Origin: Caulobacteraceae bacterium UBA3198
GTDB lineage: Bacteria; Pseudomonadota; Alphaproteobacteria; Caulobacterales; Caulobacteraceae
NCBI GenBank assembly: GCA_002363865.1
Contig: DEWY01000013.1
Span: 310,001 to 374,000 of the forward strand
Direction of reading: 5' to 3'
DNA length: 64,000 bases
The position numbers and the translations under genes are program-made. The notes below the pieces were generated by a model. It saw only the letters and a program-made list of their open reading frames with translations, did not search any database and was not told the origin of the DNA. Below are positions 35,798 through 44,449 of this stretch, one piece after another (positions within the stretch are counted from its first letter, which is position 1; every line of letters starts with the position of its first letter).

Positions 35798-37120
35798 ATG
35801 GGGGCGCGTCTTCACAAACTGATCCACGACCTGAGATCGACCTTCTGGGTCGTGCCGGCGGTGCTTGTCACGCTTGCCGTCCTGGCCGCCTTCTGGGCCG
35901 TCGGGGCCGAGGGCGCGGACTGGATCCCCAAGCCGCTGCTTTCGATGCTCTACCAGGGCGGGGAGAGCGGCGCGCGGACCCTGCTGGGCGCCATCGCCAC
36001 CTCGACAATCGGGGTCACAGGCACCCTCTTCTCAATCACAATCGCCGCCCTCACCCTGGCCTCCAGCCAGATGGGGCCGCGCCTGCTGGACAATTTCACC
36101 CGCGACCGCGGTAACCAGGTGGTGCTGGGGGTGTTCCTAGGCTCGTTCGCCTACTGCCTGGTGGTGCTGCGCCACGTGCGCGGCGGCGAGGAGGACCTGT
36201 TCGTACCGCGGCTGGCGCTGGCCGGCGCCATGCTGCTGGGCGGCCTCTGCGTCGCCCTGCTGGTCTATTACGTCCATCACATGTCGAGCCGGATCAACAT
36301 CGACACCGTGATCGATCTGGTCCGGCGGGACTTTTTCGCAGCCCTGGACGCGCAGACCGAGCCTACGCCGGCGCGGCCGCCGCTCAAGCCCGACGACATC
36401 GATCTCGACTGGTCCGACGCGCGACCTGTGCATGATCCCCGGAACGGCTATCTGCAGCAGCTGGAGACCGCCGATCTGGCCGCCTGGGCCCTGGCCAATA
36501 ATGCGCGAATCCGTCTGCTGGTCAGGCCGGGCGACTTCATCATGGCTGACGGCTGTGTCGCCCTGGTCTGGCCGCCGGAGGTCGAGGGCGCGCAGGAGGC
36601 GGTGATCGGGGCCACGGCGCTCAGCGCCCGCCGCACGTCCGGCGCCGACCTGGAGTATAGCGCCCGACAACTGGTTGAGGTGGCGGTCCGCGCCCTGTCG
36701 CCGGGGATCAATGACCCCATGACCGCCATCGCTGTCTTGGATCAGCTGGGTTCGGCTCTATGCCGGGTGGCGCGTCGGACCTTCGTCTCAGGCGTTCTGG
36801 TGCAGGATGGCCGTGTGCTGCTTCTGCGGCCGGTCAGCGATTATGCCGGGCTTGTGGACATCAGCTTCGACATGATCCGCCAGAACGGCGCCGGCGCGCC
36901 GTCGGTCCTGATCCGGATGCTGGAGATTCTCGCCCTGGTGGCTGAGCAGGAGCGTGATCCCGAGCGGCTTGCGGTCCTGGTCTCACATGCCGACAAGATC
37001 ATGTCCGACGGCCGTCAGGCCTTCGCCAACGAGAAGGACCTGCAGGATCTGCATCAACGCCACCGCGTGCTCGGGCGGGTGGTGGCCCATGGGGGTCCGG
37101 CGCGCCGCACCGGACCCTAG
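35798..37120 (+). CDS. DUF2254 family membrane protein
   Basis: A 440-residue protein of the DUF2254 family. Four membrane helices are seen in the first 175 residues (about 16-40, 60-85, 105-125, 135-160). TSTIGVTGTLFSITIAALTLASSQMGPRLL (about 66-95) is the conserved signature, and the cytoplasmic C-terminal domain contains VRALSPGINDPMTAIAVLDQLG (about 298-320). The function is unknown. The ATG at 35798 gives MGARLHKL; a GTG at 35783 would add five residues. It converges on icd with a 25-base gap. Confidence 0.87.
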   Translation: MGARLHKLIHDLRSTFWVVPAVLVTLAVLAAFWAVGAEGADWIPKPLLSMLYQGGESGARTLLGAIATSTIGVTGTLFSITIAALTLASSQMGPRLLDNFTRDRGNQVVLGVFLGSFAYCLVVLRHVRGGEEDLFVPRLALAGAMLLGGLCVALLVYYVHHMSSRINIDTVIDLVRRDFFAALDAQTEPTPARPPLKPDDIDLDWSDARPVHDPRNGYLQQLETADLAAWALANNARIRLLVRPGDFIMADGCVALVWPPEVEGAQEAVIGATALSARRTSGADLEYSARQLVEVAVRALSPGINDPMTAIAVLDQLGSALCRVARRTFVSGVLVQDGRVLLLRPVSDYAGLVDISFDMIRQNGAGAPSVLIRMLEILALVAEQERDPERLAVLVSHADKIMSDGRQAFANEKDLQDLHQRHRVLGRVVAHGGPARRTGP

Positions 37121-37145
37121 GTCGTCTTAGCTTGGGCCTCAGGCC

Positions 37146-38360
37146 TTAAGCGGCCAGAGCCTTTTCGAGATTGGCGGCCACCTTGTCGATGAAGCCCTCG
37201 GTGGTCAGCCAGCCCTGGGTGTCGCCCACCAGCAGGGCCAGATCCTTGGTCATCGAGCCGCTCTCGACGGTGGAGACGCAGACCGCCTCCAGGGTCTTGG
37301 CGAACCGGTCCAAGGCCTCGTTGCCGTCCAGCTTGGCGCGGTGCTCCAGGCCCCGGGTCCAGGCGAAGATCGAGGCGATGGAGTTGGTCGAGGTGCTCTC
37401 GCCGCGCTGATGCTGGCGATAGTGGCGGGTGACGGTGCCATGGGCGGCCTCGGCCTCCAGGGTCTTGCCGTCCGGGGTGATCAGCACCGAGGTCATCAGG
37501 CCGAGCGAGCCGAAGCCCTGGGCCACCTGGTCGGACTGGACGTCGCCGTCATAGTTCTTGGCCGCCCAGATGAAGCCGCCCGACCACTTGAGGGCCGAGG
37601 CCACCATGTCGTCGATCAGGCGGTGCTCGTAGACAATGCCGGCGGCCTTGTACTGCTCGGCGTACTTGGCCTCATAAACCTCGGCGAAGATGTCCTTGAA
37701 GCGGCCGTCATAGGCCTTGAGGATGGTGTTCTTGGTCGAGAGATAGACCGGATAGTTGCGGTTCAGGCCGTAGGCCAGGCAGGCCTCGGCGAACTCGCGG
37801 ATCGAGTCGTCCAGGTTGTACATGGCCATGGCCACGCCCGAACCCGGATAGTCGAACACTTCGCGTTCGATGACGTCGCCGTTTTCGCCCTCCCAGCGGA
37901 TGGTCATCTTGCCCTTGCCGGGCACCAGGAAGTCGGTGGCTCGGTACTGGTCGCCATAGGCGTGACGGCCGACGATGATCGGCTGGGTCCAGCCGGGGAT
38001 CAGGCGCGGGACGTTCTTGCAGATGATCGGCTCACGGAAGACCACGCCGCCGAGGATGTTGCGGATCGTGCCGTTGGGCGAGCGCCACATCTGCTTGAGG
38101 CCGAATTCCTCGACCCGGGCTTCGTCCGGCGTGATGGTCGCGCACTTGATGCCGACGCCGTACTTCTGGATGGCCTCGGCGGCCTCGACCGTGACCTTGT
38201 CGTCGGTCTTGTCGCGATACTCGATGCCCAGATCGTAATAGGCGATCTCGAGGTCGAGATAGGGGAAGATGAGCTTGTCCTTGATCATCTTCCAGATGAT
38301 CCGGGTCATCTCGTCCCCGTCGATATCGACGACGGGATTGGCGACTTTGATCTTGGCCAT
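37146..38360 (-). CDS. icd: NADP-dependent isocitrate dehydrogenase
   Basis: A 404-residue enzyme of the homodimeric type II isocitrate dehydrogenases (the eukaryote-like form common in alphaproteobacteria), converting isocitrate to 2-oxoglutarate with NADP. The N-terminal NPVVDIDGDEMTRIIW, the substrate-binding loop with SPNGTIRNILGGVVFREPI (about 95-113), the metal-binding DGDVQSD and GSLGLMTS and the NADP-binding EAAHGTVTRHYRQH (about 305-318) are all present. It is monocistronic. It supplies 2-oxoglutarate for the citric acid cycle, in which FumC also acts. Confidence 0.96.
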   Translation of the reverse strand: MAKIKVANPVVDIDGDEMTRIIWKMIKDKLIFPYLDLEIAYYDLGIEYRDKTDDKVTVEAAEAIQKYGVGIKCATITPDEARVEEFGLKQMWRSPNGTIRNILGGVVFREPIICKNVPRLIPGWTQPIIVGRHAYGDQYRATDFLVPGKGKMTIRWEGENGDVIEREVFDYPGSGVAMAMYNLDDSIREFAEACLAYGLNRNYPVYLSTKNTILKAYDGRFKDIFAEVYEAKYAEQYKAAGIVYEHRLIDDMVASALKWSGGFIWAAKNYDGDVQSDQVAQGFGSLGLMTSVLITPDGKTLEAEAAHGTVTRHYRQHQRGESTSTNSIASIFAWTRGLEHRAKLDGNEALDRFAKTLEAVCVSTVESGSMTKDLALLVGDTQGWLTTEGFIDKVAANLEKALAA

Positions 38361-38492
38361 AGGCGAGGCGCGCTCCGTGGCGGAATTGAGGGGTTGAGGC
38401 CGTATACAAGCCCTAGGCCGAGGCGCAAAGCCAGGATGGTCGCAATCGTACGCGACATGGGATCGTCATCGCTCCTGGATAGTTAGGTCTTC

Positions 38493-38861
38493 GTGGAAAC
38501 CCCCGCCACCTCTTCCGCCCTCTTAGGGGCACCCGTTCTGCTGCTCGTCGCCGAGCCGTGGGGCTACACGTCAGCCTATGGCCGGGGGCGGCTGCAGGGA
38601 CATATCAGCAATATCCGCGACTTCGGGCCGGTTGGCGGCCAGGAGCTGGTGATCGCCGTCGCGCCCTTCATGGCCGAGGGGCGCGCCATCGACAGCCTGT
38701 TGGCCACCCCGCTTCATCCGGGCTCGGGGCATATTGTCCAATGTCTTCTCGAGCGGCTTCCCTGCGCCGTTCGCGCCGTCGACACGGCAGGAGGGCCGTT
38801 CCGGCTGGCGGCGGCGATTCGGCGACTGGGGCCAGGGCGGCCGTCGTCGGCGCCCTGCTAG
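38493..38861 (+). CDS. Hypothetical protein (122 residues)
   Basis: A 122-residue frame starting at GTG (38493). Codon positions follow the local GC pattern, supporting that it is coding. It reads as a mixed alpha/beta protein: strand APVLLLVAEPW, GHISNIRDFGPVGGQELVIAVAPFMAEGRAI, then a Cys-containing C-terminal part (HIVQCLLERLPCAVRAVD). No signal peptide or known motif is recognised. Its last four bases overlap the convergent beta-lactamase gene. It could be a small lineage protein; a spurious frame is possible. Confidence 0.5.
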   Translation: METPATSSALLGAPVLLLVAEPWGYTSAYGRGRLQGHISNIRDFGPVGGQELVIAVAPFMAEGRAIDSLLATPLHPGSGHIVQCLLERLPCAVRAVDTAGGPFRLAAAIRRLGPGRPSSAPC

Positions 38862-39871
38862 CGCACCGCCTGGGTTACGGCCCTGGCCGTGTCGGCGATG
38901 ATCGCCTCTCGCTCGGCCTCAGGCTGGGTCGACCCCGACAGGAACACCGCGACCACGTATTGGCGGCCGTCGGCCAGGGTGATGAGACCAATGTCGTTTG
39001 TGGCGGGATTGAGCCCCAGATCCGTCCGGGCGGTGCCCGTCTTGTGCGCCAGCCTTGCCTGGTCGGGAAGACCGGCGGCCAGGCGGTTGGCCCCGGAGGG
39101 GGAGTCTTCCATGATCCTCAGCAGACGGGCTGTGGAAGCTTCCGACAGGAGTTCGCCCCGGGCCAGTTTGGCCAGGAAGAGCAGGGCGTCCCGGGGCGTC
39201 GTCGTGTCCCGCGGATCTTCCAGGTAACGGGACGTCGCCGCCTGACGAACCTCCACCGGAGTCGCCGCCAGGGCGGCGCTGTAGGCGGCCTCGGTCTTCA
39301 GGTCCGGCCGGAATGATTTGAGCCCGCCGATCTCCGGCTGCAGCTGGCGCTCATAACGGTCGATCCTCATGTGATCGATGTCATGACTGCGAAGCCAGGC
39401 GGTGACAGCGCCAGGGCCGCCGATCCTCGCCATCAGGACATCGGCTGCGGTGTTGTCGCTGCCGCCGACGGCGAGGGTCAGGAGTTCGTCAACCGTGTAG
39501 TCCCGCCGACCGGGATAGGCCGCCGCCACGGGGCTGTAGGGCGGCGAAAGGTCCTCGTCCTTTACGGTGAGGATCTCGTCCAGGGCCAGCCGTCCAGCGT
39601 CGACCTCGGCCAGGACGGCGGCGCCCAGGGGCGCCTTGAAGACGCTCTGCATGGGGAACCGGTCGCTGCCGTTTATCGCCCAGAGGTCTCCATTCTCGAG
39701 GTTCATCACGGCCACGCCCAGACGGGCCTCGCCTGCGCGGGCTCTCAGCTCCTCTCCCATCTTGTCCAGGCGCTCGGCGTCGAGGGCCGGTGTGGTGGAG
39801 ACGGTCTGGGGCATGCCGGGATCACAGGCGCCAAGCAGGACGACGGCGGCCAGGAGAAGTAGGTGACGCAT
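38858..39871 (-). CDS. Class A beta-lactamase-type lipoprotein
   Basis: A 337-residue serine beta-lactamase homologue with a lipoprotein signal (MRHLLLLAAVVLLGAC, lipobox LGAC), so it is likely anchored to a membrane. Class A motifs: nucleophile Ser76 and Lys79 in SVFK, SDN at 138-140, the omega-loop Glu174 (position 166 in the standard scheme) and KTG at 277-279, plus DTTTPRDA. The residue expected to be Asn170 after Glu-x-x-Leu is Gln178. It probably hydrolyses penicillins or cephalosporins, but the substitution could shift specificity or deacylation rate. The lipoprotein start at 39871 lacks a strong ribosome site. It diverges from the TrmJ-like gene. Confidence 0.87.
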   Translation of the reverse strand: MRHLLLLAAVVLLGACDPGMPQTVSTTPALDAERLDKMGEELRARAGEARLGVAVMNLENGDLWAINGSDRFPMQSVFKAPLGAAVLAEVDAGRLALDEILTVKDEDLSPPYSPVAAAYPGRRDYTVDELLTLAVGGSDNTAADVLMARIGGPGAVTAWLRSHDIDHMRIDRYERQLQPEIGGLKSFRPDLKTEAAYSAALAATPVEVRQAATSRYLEDPRDTTTPRDALLFLAKLARGELLSEASTARLLRIMEDSPSGANRLAAGLPDQARLAHKTGTARTDLGLNPATNDIGLITLADGRQYVVAVFLSGSTQPEAEREAIIADTARAVTQAVR

Positions 39872-39939
39872 GGGGGGAAATGCTCCAGATGCGGGCGAAA
39901 GCCTTGCGCCCCGCATCCCAAAGGACCGAAAACGCCCAG

Positions 39940-40749
39940 ATGACCGTAAGTTCCGCTCCTGCGCCAACCATTATCCTGTCGGCCCCGCAACTGGCTGAGA
40001 ACATCGGGGCCGTGGCCCGGGTGATGGCCAATTTCGGCCTGGAGGAGTTGCGGCTGGTCAATCCCCGGGATGGCTGGCCGCAGGATCGGGCCTGGGCCTC
40101 GGCCTCGGGCGCCGACTGGCCCTTGGATGGGGCGAAGGTGTTTTCCAGCGTCGCCGATGCCGCCGCCGACCTGAAGGTGGTGTTCGCGACCACCGCCAGG
40201 CCCCGCGAATTGCAATTGCCGGTGATGACGCCGAGGGAGGCTGCTGGGGAGCTGGCTGGCCGGGTCGCCGCGGGCCAGAAGGTGGGGCTGCTGTTCGGGG
40301 CCGAACGGGCGGGGCTGGAGACGGCCGATGTGGCGCTCTGCCAGGCGGTGGTCACCGTGCCGGTGGATCCACGCTTCCACTCGCTGAACCTGGCTCAGGC
40401 CGTGGCGCTCACGGCCTATGAGTGGCGCCTGACGCAGAGCGCCGGGCCGCCGCCCAAGTTCCGGGACGGACCCGAGCCCGCCGACCATGCGGCGATGATG
40501 GGGCTCTATGGCCATCTGGAGTCCGAGCTGGACGCCGCTGGCTTCTTCCATCCGCCGGAGAAGCGCCCGTCGATGATCCAGAACCTGCGCTCAGCCCTGG
40601 GGCGGGCCAGTTTCAGTGACCAGGAGGTGCGCACCTTCCGCGGGGTGGTCACCGCCCTGTCGCGGGGGCGCGGCCGGGTGCTCGACAAGCTGGCTCGCCA
40701 GAAGGCCGAGCGCGAGGCTGGCGGGGCCGCGGAGCCGCCGGAGACTTGA
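39940..40749 (+). CDS. TrmJ-like SPOUT tRNA/rRNA methyltransferase
   Basis: A 269-residue SPOUT-class enzyme. The SAM-binding trefoil knot motifs are TIILSAPQLAENIGAVARVMANFG (about 10-33), the central GLLFGAERAGL (about 125-135) and the C-terminal knot strand VPVDPRFHSLNLAQAVALTAYE (about 148-169). This set matches TrmJ/LasT proteins, which methylate the 2'-O of position 32 in tRNA, though an rRNA target is not excluded. The ATG at 39940 avoids overlap with the divergent beta-lactamase gene and starts at the knot domain. It is followed 65 bases later by the DUF1254 gene. Confidence 0.88.
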   Translation: MTVSSAPAPTIILSAPQLAENIGAVARVMANFGLEELRLVNPRDGWPQDRAWASASGADWPLDGAKVFSSVADAAADLKVVFATTARPRELQLPVMTPREAAGELAGRVAAGQKVGLLFGAERAGLETADVALCQAVVTVPVDPRFHSLNLAQAVALTAYEWRLTQSAGPPPKFRDGPEPADHAAMMGLYGHLESELDAAGFFHPPEKRPSMIQNLRSALGRASFSDQEVRTFRGVVTALSRGRGRVLDKLARQKAEREAGGAAEPPET

Positions 40750-40814
40750 CGTCGGGGCGCTGGCCAAGCTCATAAGGGATCAATGATAACCTAACAGCGG
40801 TCGGGGAGAGCGCG

Positions 40815-42062
40815 ATGTCGGGACCGGATCTGAAAACCGCGGCCATGAAGGCCTGGCTCTATGGCCTGCCACTGATCGAAATCGCCGCCACCCGGGCCCG
40901 GGGCCTGTCCTTCGGCCAGAGCCTGAACACCATCGGCCACGTGCGCAGTCTGGCCACGCCCAAGCACCGGGCTGTGACCACGCCGAATAACGACACCCTC
41001 TATTCCTCGGCCCAACTGGACCTGTCCCAGGGGCCGGTCACGCTGAGCCTGCCGGCGACCGGCGAGCGCTATTTCTCCCTGGCGCTGATGGACGCCTATT
41101 CCAACAATTTCGCCATCCTGGGGACGCGGACGACCGGCCCCAATGGCGGGACCTTCACCCTGGTGGGCCCCAATGCGGCCGCCGAAGGGCGCCATGTGGT
41201 GCGCGCGCCCACCAATCACGTCTGGGCCCTGGCGCGCATCGTGGTCTACAGCGCCGCCGACCTGGAGGCCGCCCAGCAGGTGCAGTCGGGCCTGTCGATC
41301 CAGGGCCCCGCAGCCCCGACGCCCCCGCCGGCGGTAAAGCGCAGCGCGCCGTGGCAGGAGTACTTCGCCGCCCTGTCGGCCCTGATGGCGGCCAATCCGC
41401 CGCCGGTGACCGATCGCGCCCTGCTCGACGAGATCGCGCCTCTGGGCCTGGAGGAGGAATTCGACGCTGAGCGCTTCTCCGCCGAGCAGGCCGCCGAGAT
41501 CGAGGCGGGTCTGGCTGAGGCCCGGTTGGCCGTCCGCCGCGGCGGGGTGACGGGGGATCACTTTGTCGACGGCTGGTCCTATCCCAGCGCGACGCTGGGC
41601 GACTTCGGCCAGAACTATCACTACCGCGCCGCGGTGGCCCTGGGCGGACTGGCCGCCCTGCCGCCGGTGGAGGCGCTCTACATGCGGGCTCGCGGCGACC
41701 AGCCCCGGGGTCTCTATGACGGGCTTAAGGCCTATCGCCTGCACTTCCCGGCCGGCCGCCTGCCGCCTGTGGAGTCCTTCTGGTCGCTGAGCCTCTATGA
41801 GGCCACCGAGGAGGGCCAGTTCTTCTTCGCTGACAACCCGCTCGACCGCTACGCCATCGGCGACCGGACCGAGGGCCTGACCTATAACGAGGACGGCTCC
41901 CTCGACATCTGGATCGGCGCCGCCTCGCCGGGTGAAGATCGGGCAAGCAACTGGCTGCCGGCCCCGGCCGGTCCCTTCGCCCTCTTCATGCGCACCTATC
42001 TGCCTAAGGCAGCCCTGCTGGACGGCGTCTATCGCCTGCCGCCCGTGGAGGCCGTCGACTAA
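40815..42062 (+). CDS. DUF1254/DUF1214 family protein
   Basis: A 415-residue protein of the DUF1254 family, with the DUF1254 domain first (AWLYGLPLIEIAATRA; TTPNNDTLYSSAQLDLSQGPVTLSLP at about 62-87; YFSLALMDAYSNNFAILGTRTTG) and the DUF1214 domain at the C-terminal end (FWSLSLYEATEEGQFFFADNPLDRYAIGDRTEGLTYNEDGSLDIWIG). These proteins are frequent in soil and freshwater alphaproteobacteria and have no known activity. No signal peptide is visible, unlike many relatives. GGGGAGAG sits before the ATG. It lies alone between two methyltransferase genes. Confidence 0.87.
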   Translation: MSGPDLKTAAMKAWLYGLPLIEIAATRARGLSFGQSLNTIGHVRSLATPKHRAVTTPNNDTLYSSAQLDLSQGPVTLSLPATGERYFSLALMDAYSNNFAILGTRTTGPNGGTFTLVGPNAAAEGRHVVRAPTNHVWALARIVVYSAADLEAAQQVQSGLSIQGPAAPTPPPAVKRSAPWQEYFAALSALMAANPPPVTDRALLDEIAPLGLEEEFDAERFSAEQAAEIEAGLAEARLAVRRGGVTGDHFVDGWSYPSATLGDFGQNYHYRAAVALGGLAALPPVEALYMRARGDQPRGLYDGLKAYRLHFPAGRLPPVESFWSLSLYEATEEGQFFFADNPLDRYAIGDRTEGLTYNEDGSLDIWIGAASPGEDRASNWLPAPAGPFALFMRTYLPKAALLDGVYRLPPVEAVD

Positions 42063-42154
42063 GGCCAAGGCGAGCGACCTGAGGCCTGGCGCCGCAGGCC
42101 TTCTGCGAGGGGGCTTGGCCACCAAACCCTTGGTCGCGCGTTGGCTGCCGCACC

Positions 42155-43123
42155 ATGACCCTGCGCGCCCTCTCCCTTCGCCACCTTGACGCGGCTTCAG
42201 AGCCCGCCCTGCACAGTCTCCTCGACCATCTGAAGGGGGCCGGACACGATTTCGTCCCGCCGTCCCCCGCCAGCCATCGCCGCGTCCTGGCCCGCGACCC
42301 CGGCCGGCCTGCGCAGAGCCTTCGCGACGTGTTTGGCTGGAGCCTCCCCTTTGCGCCGGACCTGTTACCGGGCCGGTTGTTTGAGGACTTGCGCAAGGCC
42401 GATCTGGCGGTCGAGGAGGGGGGGATGTGGCGCAGCCGCGTCCGGGTCGCGAGACTTGCGGGCGAGCTGTTCCTCCATTCCGCCTTCCCGACGAGCCAGG
42501 AAGACGCGGTGTTCTTCGGTCCGGACACCTATCGGTTCGCAGCCTTCCTCAAGGCTGAGCTGACGCACGCCGACCCCGGCGGGGTGCTCGTCGATATTGG
42601 GGCCGGATCAGGCGCCGGCGCTGTCGTGGCTATGCGGCTGGCGAGACCGACCCGGACGATCCTCACCGACATCAACCCTTCAGCCATGCGGCTCGCCGGG
42701 GTCAACCTCCGGCAGGCGGGCTGCGCGGGGGAGCTGGTGCTTGGGGAGGGGCTCGACGAAGTGGCCGGCCCCCTGGACCTGGTGATCGCCAATCCGCCGT
42801 TCATCGCCGGCGAGGACGGGCACGCCTATCGGGACGGCGGAGACCTGCATGGGGCGCGTGTGGCCCTTGAATGGACCGAGGCGGCGATGGATCGCCTCGC
42901 GCCCGGAGGCCGGCTGCTCCTCTACACCGGCAGCGCCATCGTCGAAGGCGAGGATCTGCTCTTCCAGGCCGTGGCGGCGATGGCGGCCGACGGGCCCTTC
43001 GAGCTGCGGCGCCAGGAACTGGACCCCGACATCTTCGGCGAACAATTGAGCGATCCCGCCTATGCCGATGTCGACCGGATCGCCGCGGTCGGAATAATCG
43101 TCCGTCGGCGGGGTCATGCCTAG
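42155..43123 (+). CDS. SAM-dependent methyltransferase with NPPF motif
   Basis: A 322-residue class I methyltransferase. Motif I is VDIGAGSGAGAVVA (about 147-160), motif II DINPSAM, and the catalytic NPPF is at about 213-216 (DLVIANPPFIAG), the signature of enzymes that methylate a planar amide or ring nitrogen, as in release factor glutamine or adenine-N6 methyltransferases. The N-terminal 140 residues form a separate helical domain. The substrate is therefore probably a protein glutamine or an adenine; the actual target is unknown. It begins 93 bases after DUF1254. Confidence 0.83.
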   Translation: MTLRALSLRHLDAASEPALHSLLDHLKGAGHDFVPPSPASHRRVLARDPGRPAQSLRDVFGWSLPFAPDLLPGRLFEDLRKADLAVEEGGMWRSRVRVARLAGELFLHSAFPTSQEDAVFFGPDTYRFAAFLKAELTHADPGGVLVDIGAGSGAGAVVAMRLARPTRTILTDINPSAMRLAGVNLRQAGCAGELVLGEGLDEVAGPLDLVIANPPFIAGEDGHAYRDGGDLHGARVALEWTEAAMDRLAPGGRLLLYTGSAIVEGEDLLFQAVAAMAADGPFELRRQELDPDIFGEQLSDPAYADVDRIAAVGIIVRRRGHA

Positions 43124-43188
43124 CCGCCTTTCAAGCTTGACGGCAGTAAGCGTGACAGTAAATCGGCACAAATGACGCCTCTACTATA

Positions 43189-43213
43189 GGAACGGACTGC
43201 GATTCTCGGCGCT
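43189..43213 (+). promoter_or_regulatory. Candidate general-stress (EcfG/SigT) promoter for Mn-catalase
   Basis: GGAAC at 43189-43193 is followed after 16 bases by CGCT (43210-43213), close to the alphaproteobacterial EcfG promoter GGAAC-N16/17-CGTT. The transcript would start near 43222, about 35 bases before the ATG. Mn-catalases are often in this regulon. Confidence 0.5.
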
Positions 43214-43256
43214 TCATTGGCAGACGCCACCCCGGTCAATGAAGAGGAAGATACGC

Positions 43257-44156
43257 ATGTTCATGCACAACAAGCGGCTGCAGTACACGGTTCGCGTGTC
43301 TGAGCCGAACCCCGTTCTGGCGAGTTTGCTTCTCGAGCAATTCGGGGGTCCTGACGGTGAGTTGGCTGCCGCTATGCGGTACTTCACTCAAGGTCTCGCC
43401 GAGGAGGATCCCGGCCGCAAGGACATGCTGCTGGACATCGCCACCGAGGAGCTCAGCCACCTCGAAGTGATCGGCAGTATCGTGGCCATGCTCAACAAGG
43501 GCGCCAAGGGTCAGCTCGCCGAAGCGGCCCTGTCCGAGGCCGATCTCTACATGTCTCTGACCCGCGGTGGCGACAGCCACACACAGGCGCTCCTCTATGG
43601 CGGCGGGCCGGCCCTGACGAATTCTTCAGGGGTGCCGTGGACGGCGGCCTATGTGGACAGCCGCGGTGAGCCGACGGTCGACCTGCGCTCCAATATCGCC
43701 GCCGAGAGCCGCGCGAAGATCGTCTATGAGCGCCTGATCAACATCACCGACGATCCGGGGATCAAGGACGCTCTGGGGTTCCTCATGACCCGCGAAATCG
43801 CGCACCAGAAGTCCTTCGAGAAGGCGCTCTACGCCATTGAGCCAAACTTCCCCCCAGGCAAGCTGCCGGGCAAGCCGGAGTTCACCGACGTCTATTACGA
43901 CATGTCCCAGGGCGAGGGCGACGCCACCGGCCCCTGGAATTCGGGCGATAACTGGCAGATGGTCAGCGACCGAGGCGAGCAGGCTGCGGTCGACGGCGGC
44001 GACGGCCAGGCTAGCGTCAAGCTTCCGGCGAAGGACACCAAGGTCCTCGATAAGCTCGCCGAGCGCACCCAATCCCACCCCGTGGGCGACCCGATCACCG
44101 GCGCCGACCTTGGTGCGGGCCCAGGGGCGGGTGCGACCACGCCGGTCGACAAGTGA
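43257..44156 (+). CDS. Manganese catalase
   Basis: A 299-residue di-manganese catalase that converts hydrogen peroxide to water and oxygen. The four-helix bundle metal ligands are visible: Glu in LLLEQFGGPDGELAAAMRYF, the DIATEELSHLEVIG motif (about 61-74) with Glu-Glu-x-x-His, EIAHQKSFEKAL near 180-191 and the ESRAKIVYERL helix. MFMHNKRLQYTVR is the typical start, and the C-terminal tail is flexible and Gly/Asp-rich. GAGGAAG lies 6 bases before the ATG at 43257. A small membrane protein gene follows after 16 bases. The stress promoter suggests expression under oxidative or osmotic stress. Confidence 0.93.
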   Translation: MFMHNKRLQYTVRVSEPNPVLASLLLEQFGGPDGELAAAMRYFTQGLAEEDPGRKDMLLDIATEELSHLEVIGSIVAMLNKGAKGQLAEAALSEADLYMSLTRGGDSHTQALLYGGGPALTNSSGVPWTAAYVDSRGEPTVDLRSNIAAESRAKIVYERLINITDDPGIKDALGFLMTREIAHQKSFEKALYAIEPNFPPGKLPGKPEFTDVYYDMSQGEGDATGPWNSGDNWQMVSDRGEQAAVDGGDGQASVKLPAKDTKVLDKLAERTQSHPVGDPITGADLGAGPGAGATTPVDK

Positions 44157-44172
44157 TAGCGGGGCGAAGGTC

Positions 44173-44427
44173 ATGAGCCGGACACTGTTGAAGACAACGA
44201 CCTATGGTCTGATGCATCTGACGGTGGCGGTCATCGTGGCCTTCGCCCTGACCCGCGACTGGCGGGTGGCTCTGGCGGTCGGCATTGTCGAGCCGATCGT
44301 GCAGACCTTCGCCTTCGCCATTCACGAAAAGCTGTGGGCGCGAGCCGGTGAGGTGAGGGCGGCGCCGATCTGCGGTCACCAGCATGTCAGCGCCCGGGCG
44401 CCGGCCGCGCCCCTTCGCGAGGGCTGA
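44173..44427 (+). CDS. DUF2061 small membrane protein
   Basis: An 84-residue protein with one or two membrane segments (about 10-30 and 35-52). TLLKTTTYGLMHLTVAVIVAFALTRDWRVALAVGIVEPIVQTFAFAIHEKLW matches the DUF2061 pattern of a T-T-Y helix, an acidic turn, and a C-terminal HExLW. The function is unknown. It lies 16 bases after the Mn-catalase stop and is very likely cotranscribed, so it may belong to the stress response. Confidence 0.8.
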   Translation: MSRTLLKTTTYGLMHLTVAVIVAFALTRDWRVALAVGIVEPIVQTFAFAIHEKLWARAGEVRAAPICGHQHVSARAPAAPLREG

Positions 44428-44449
44428 GGGTCGAGCCCCAGCCTGCGTC

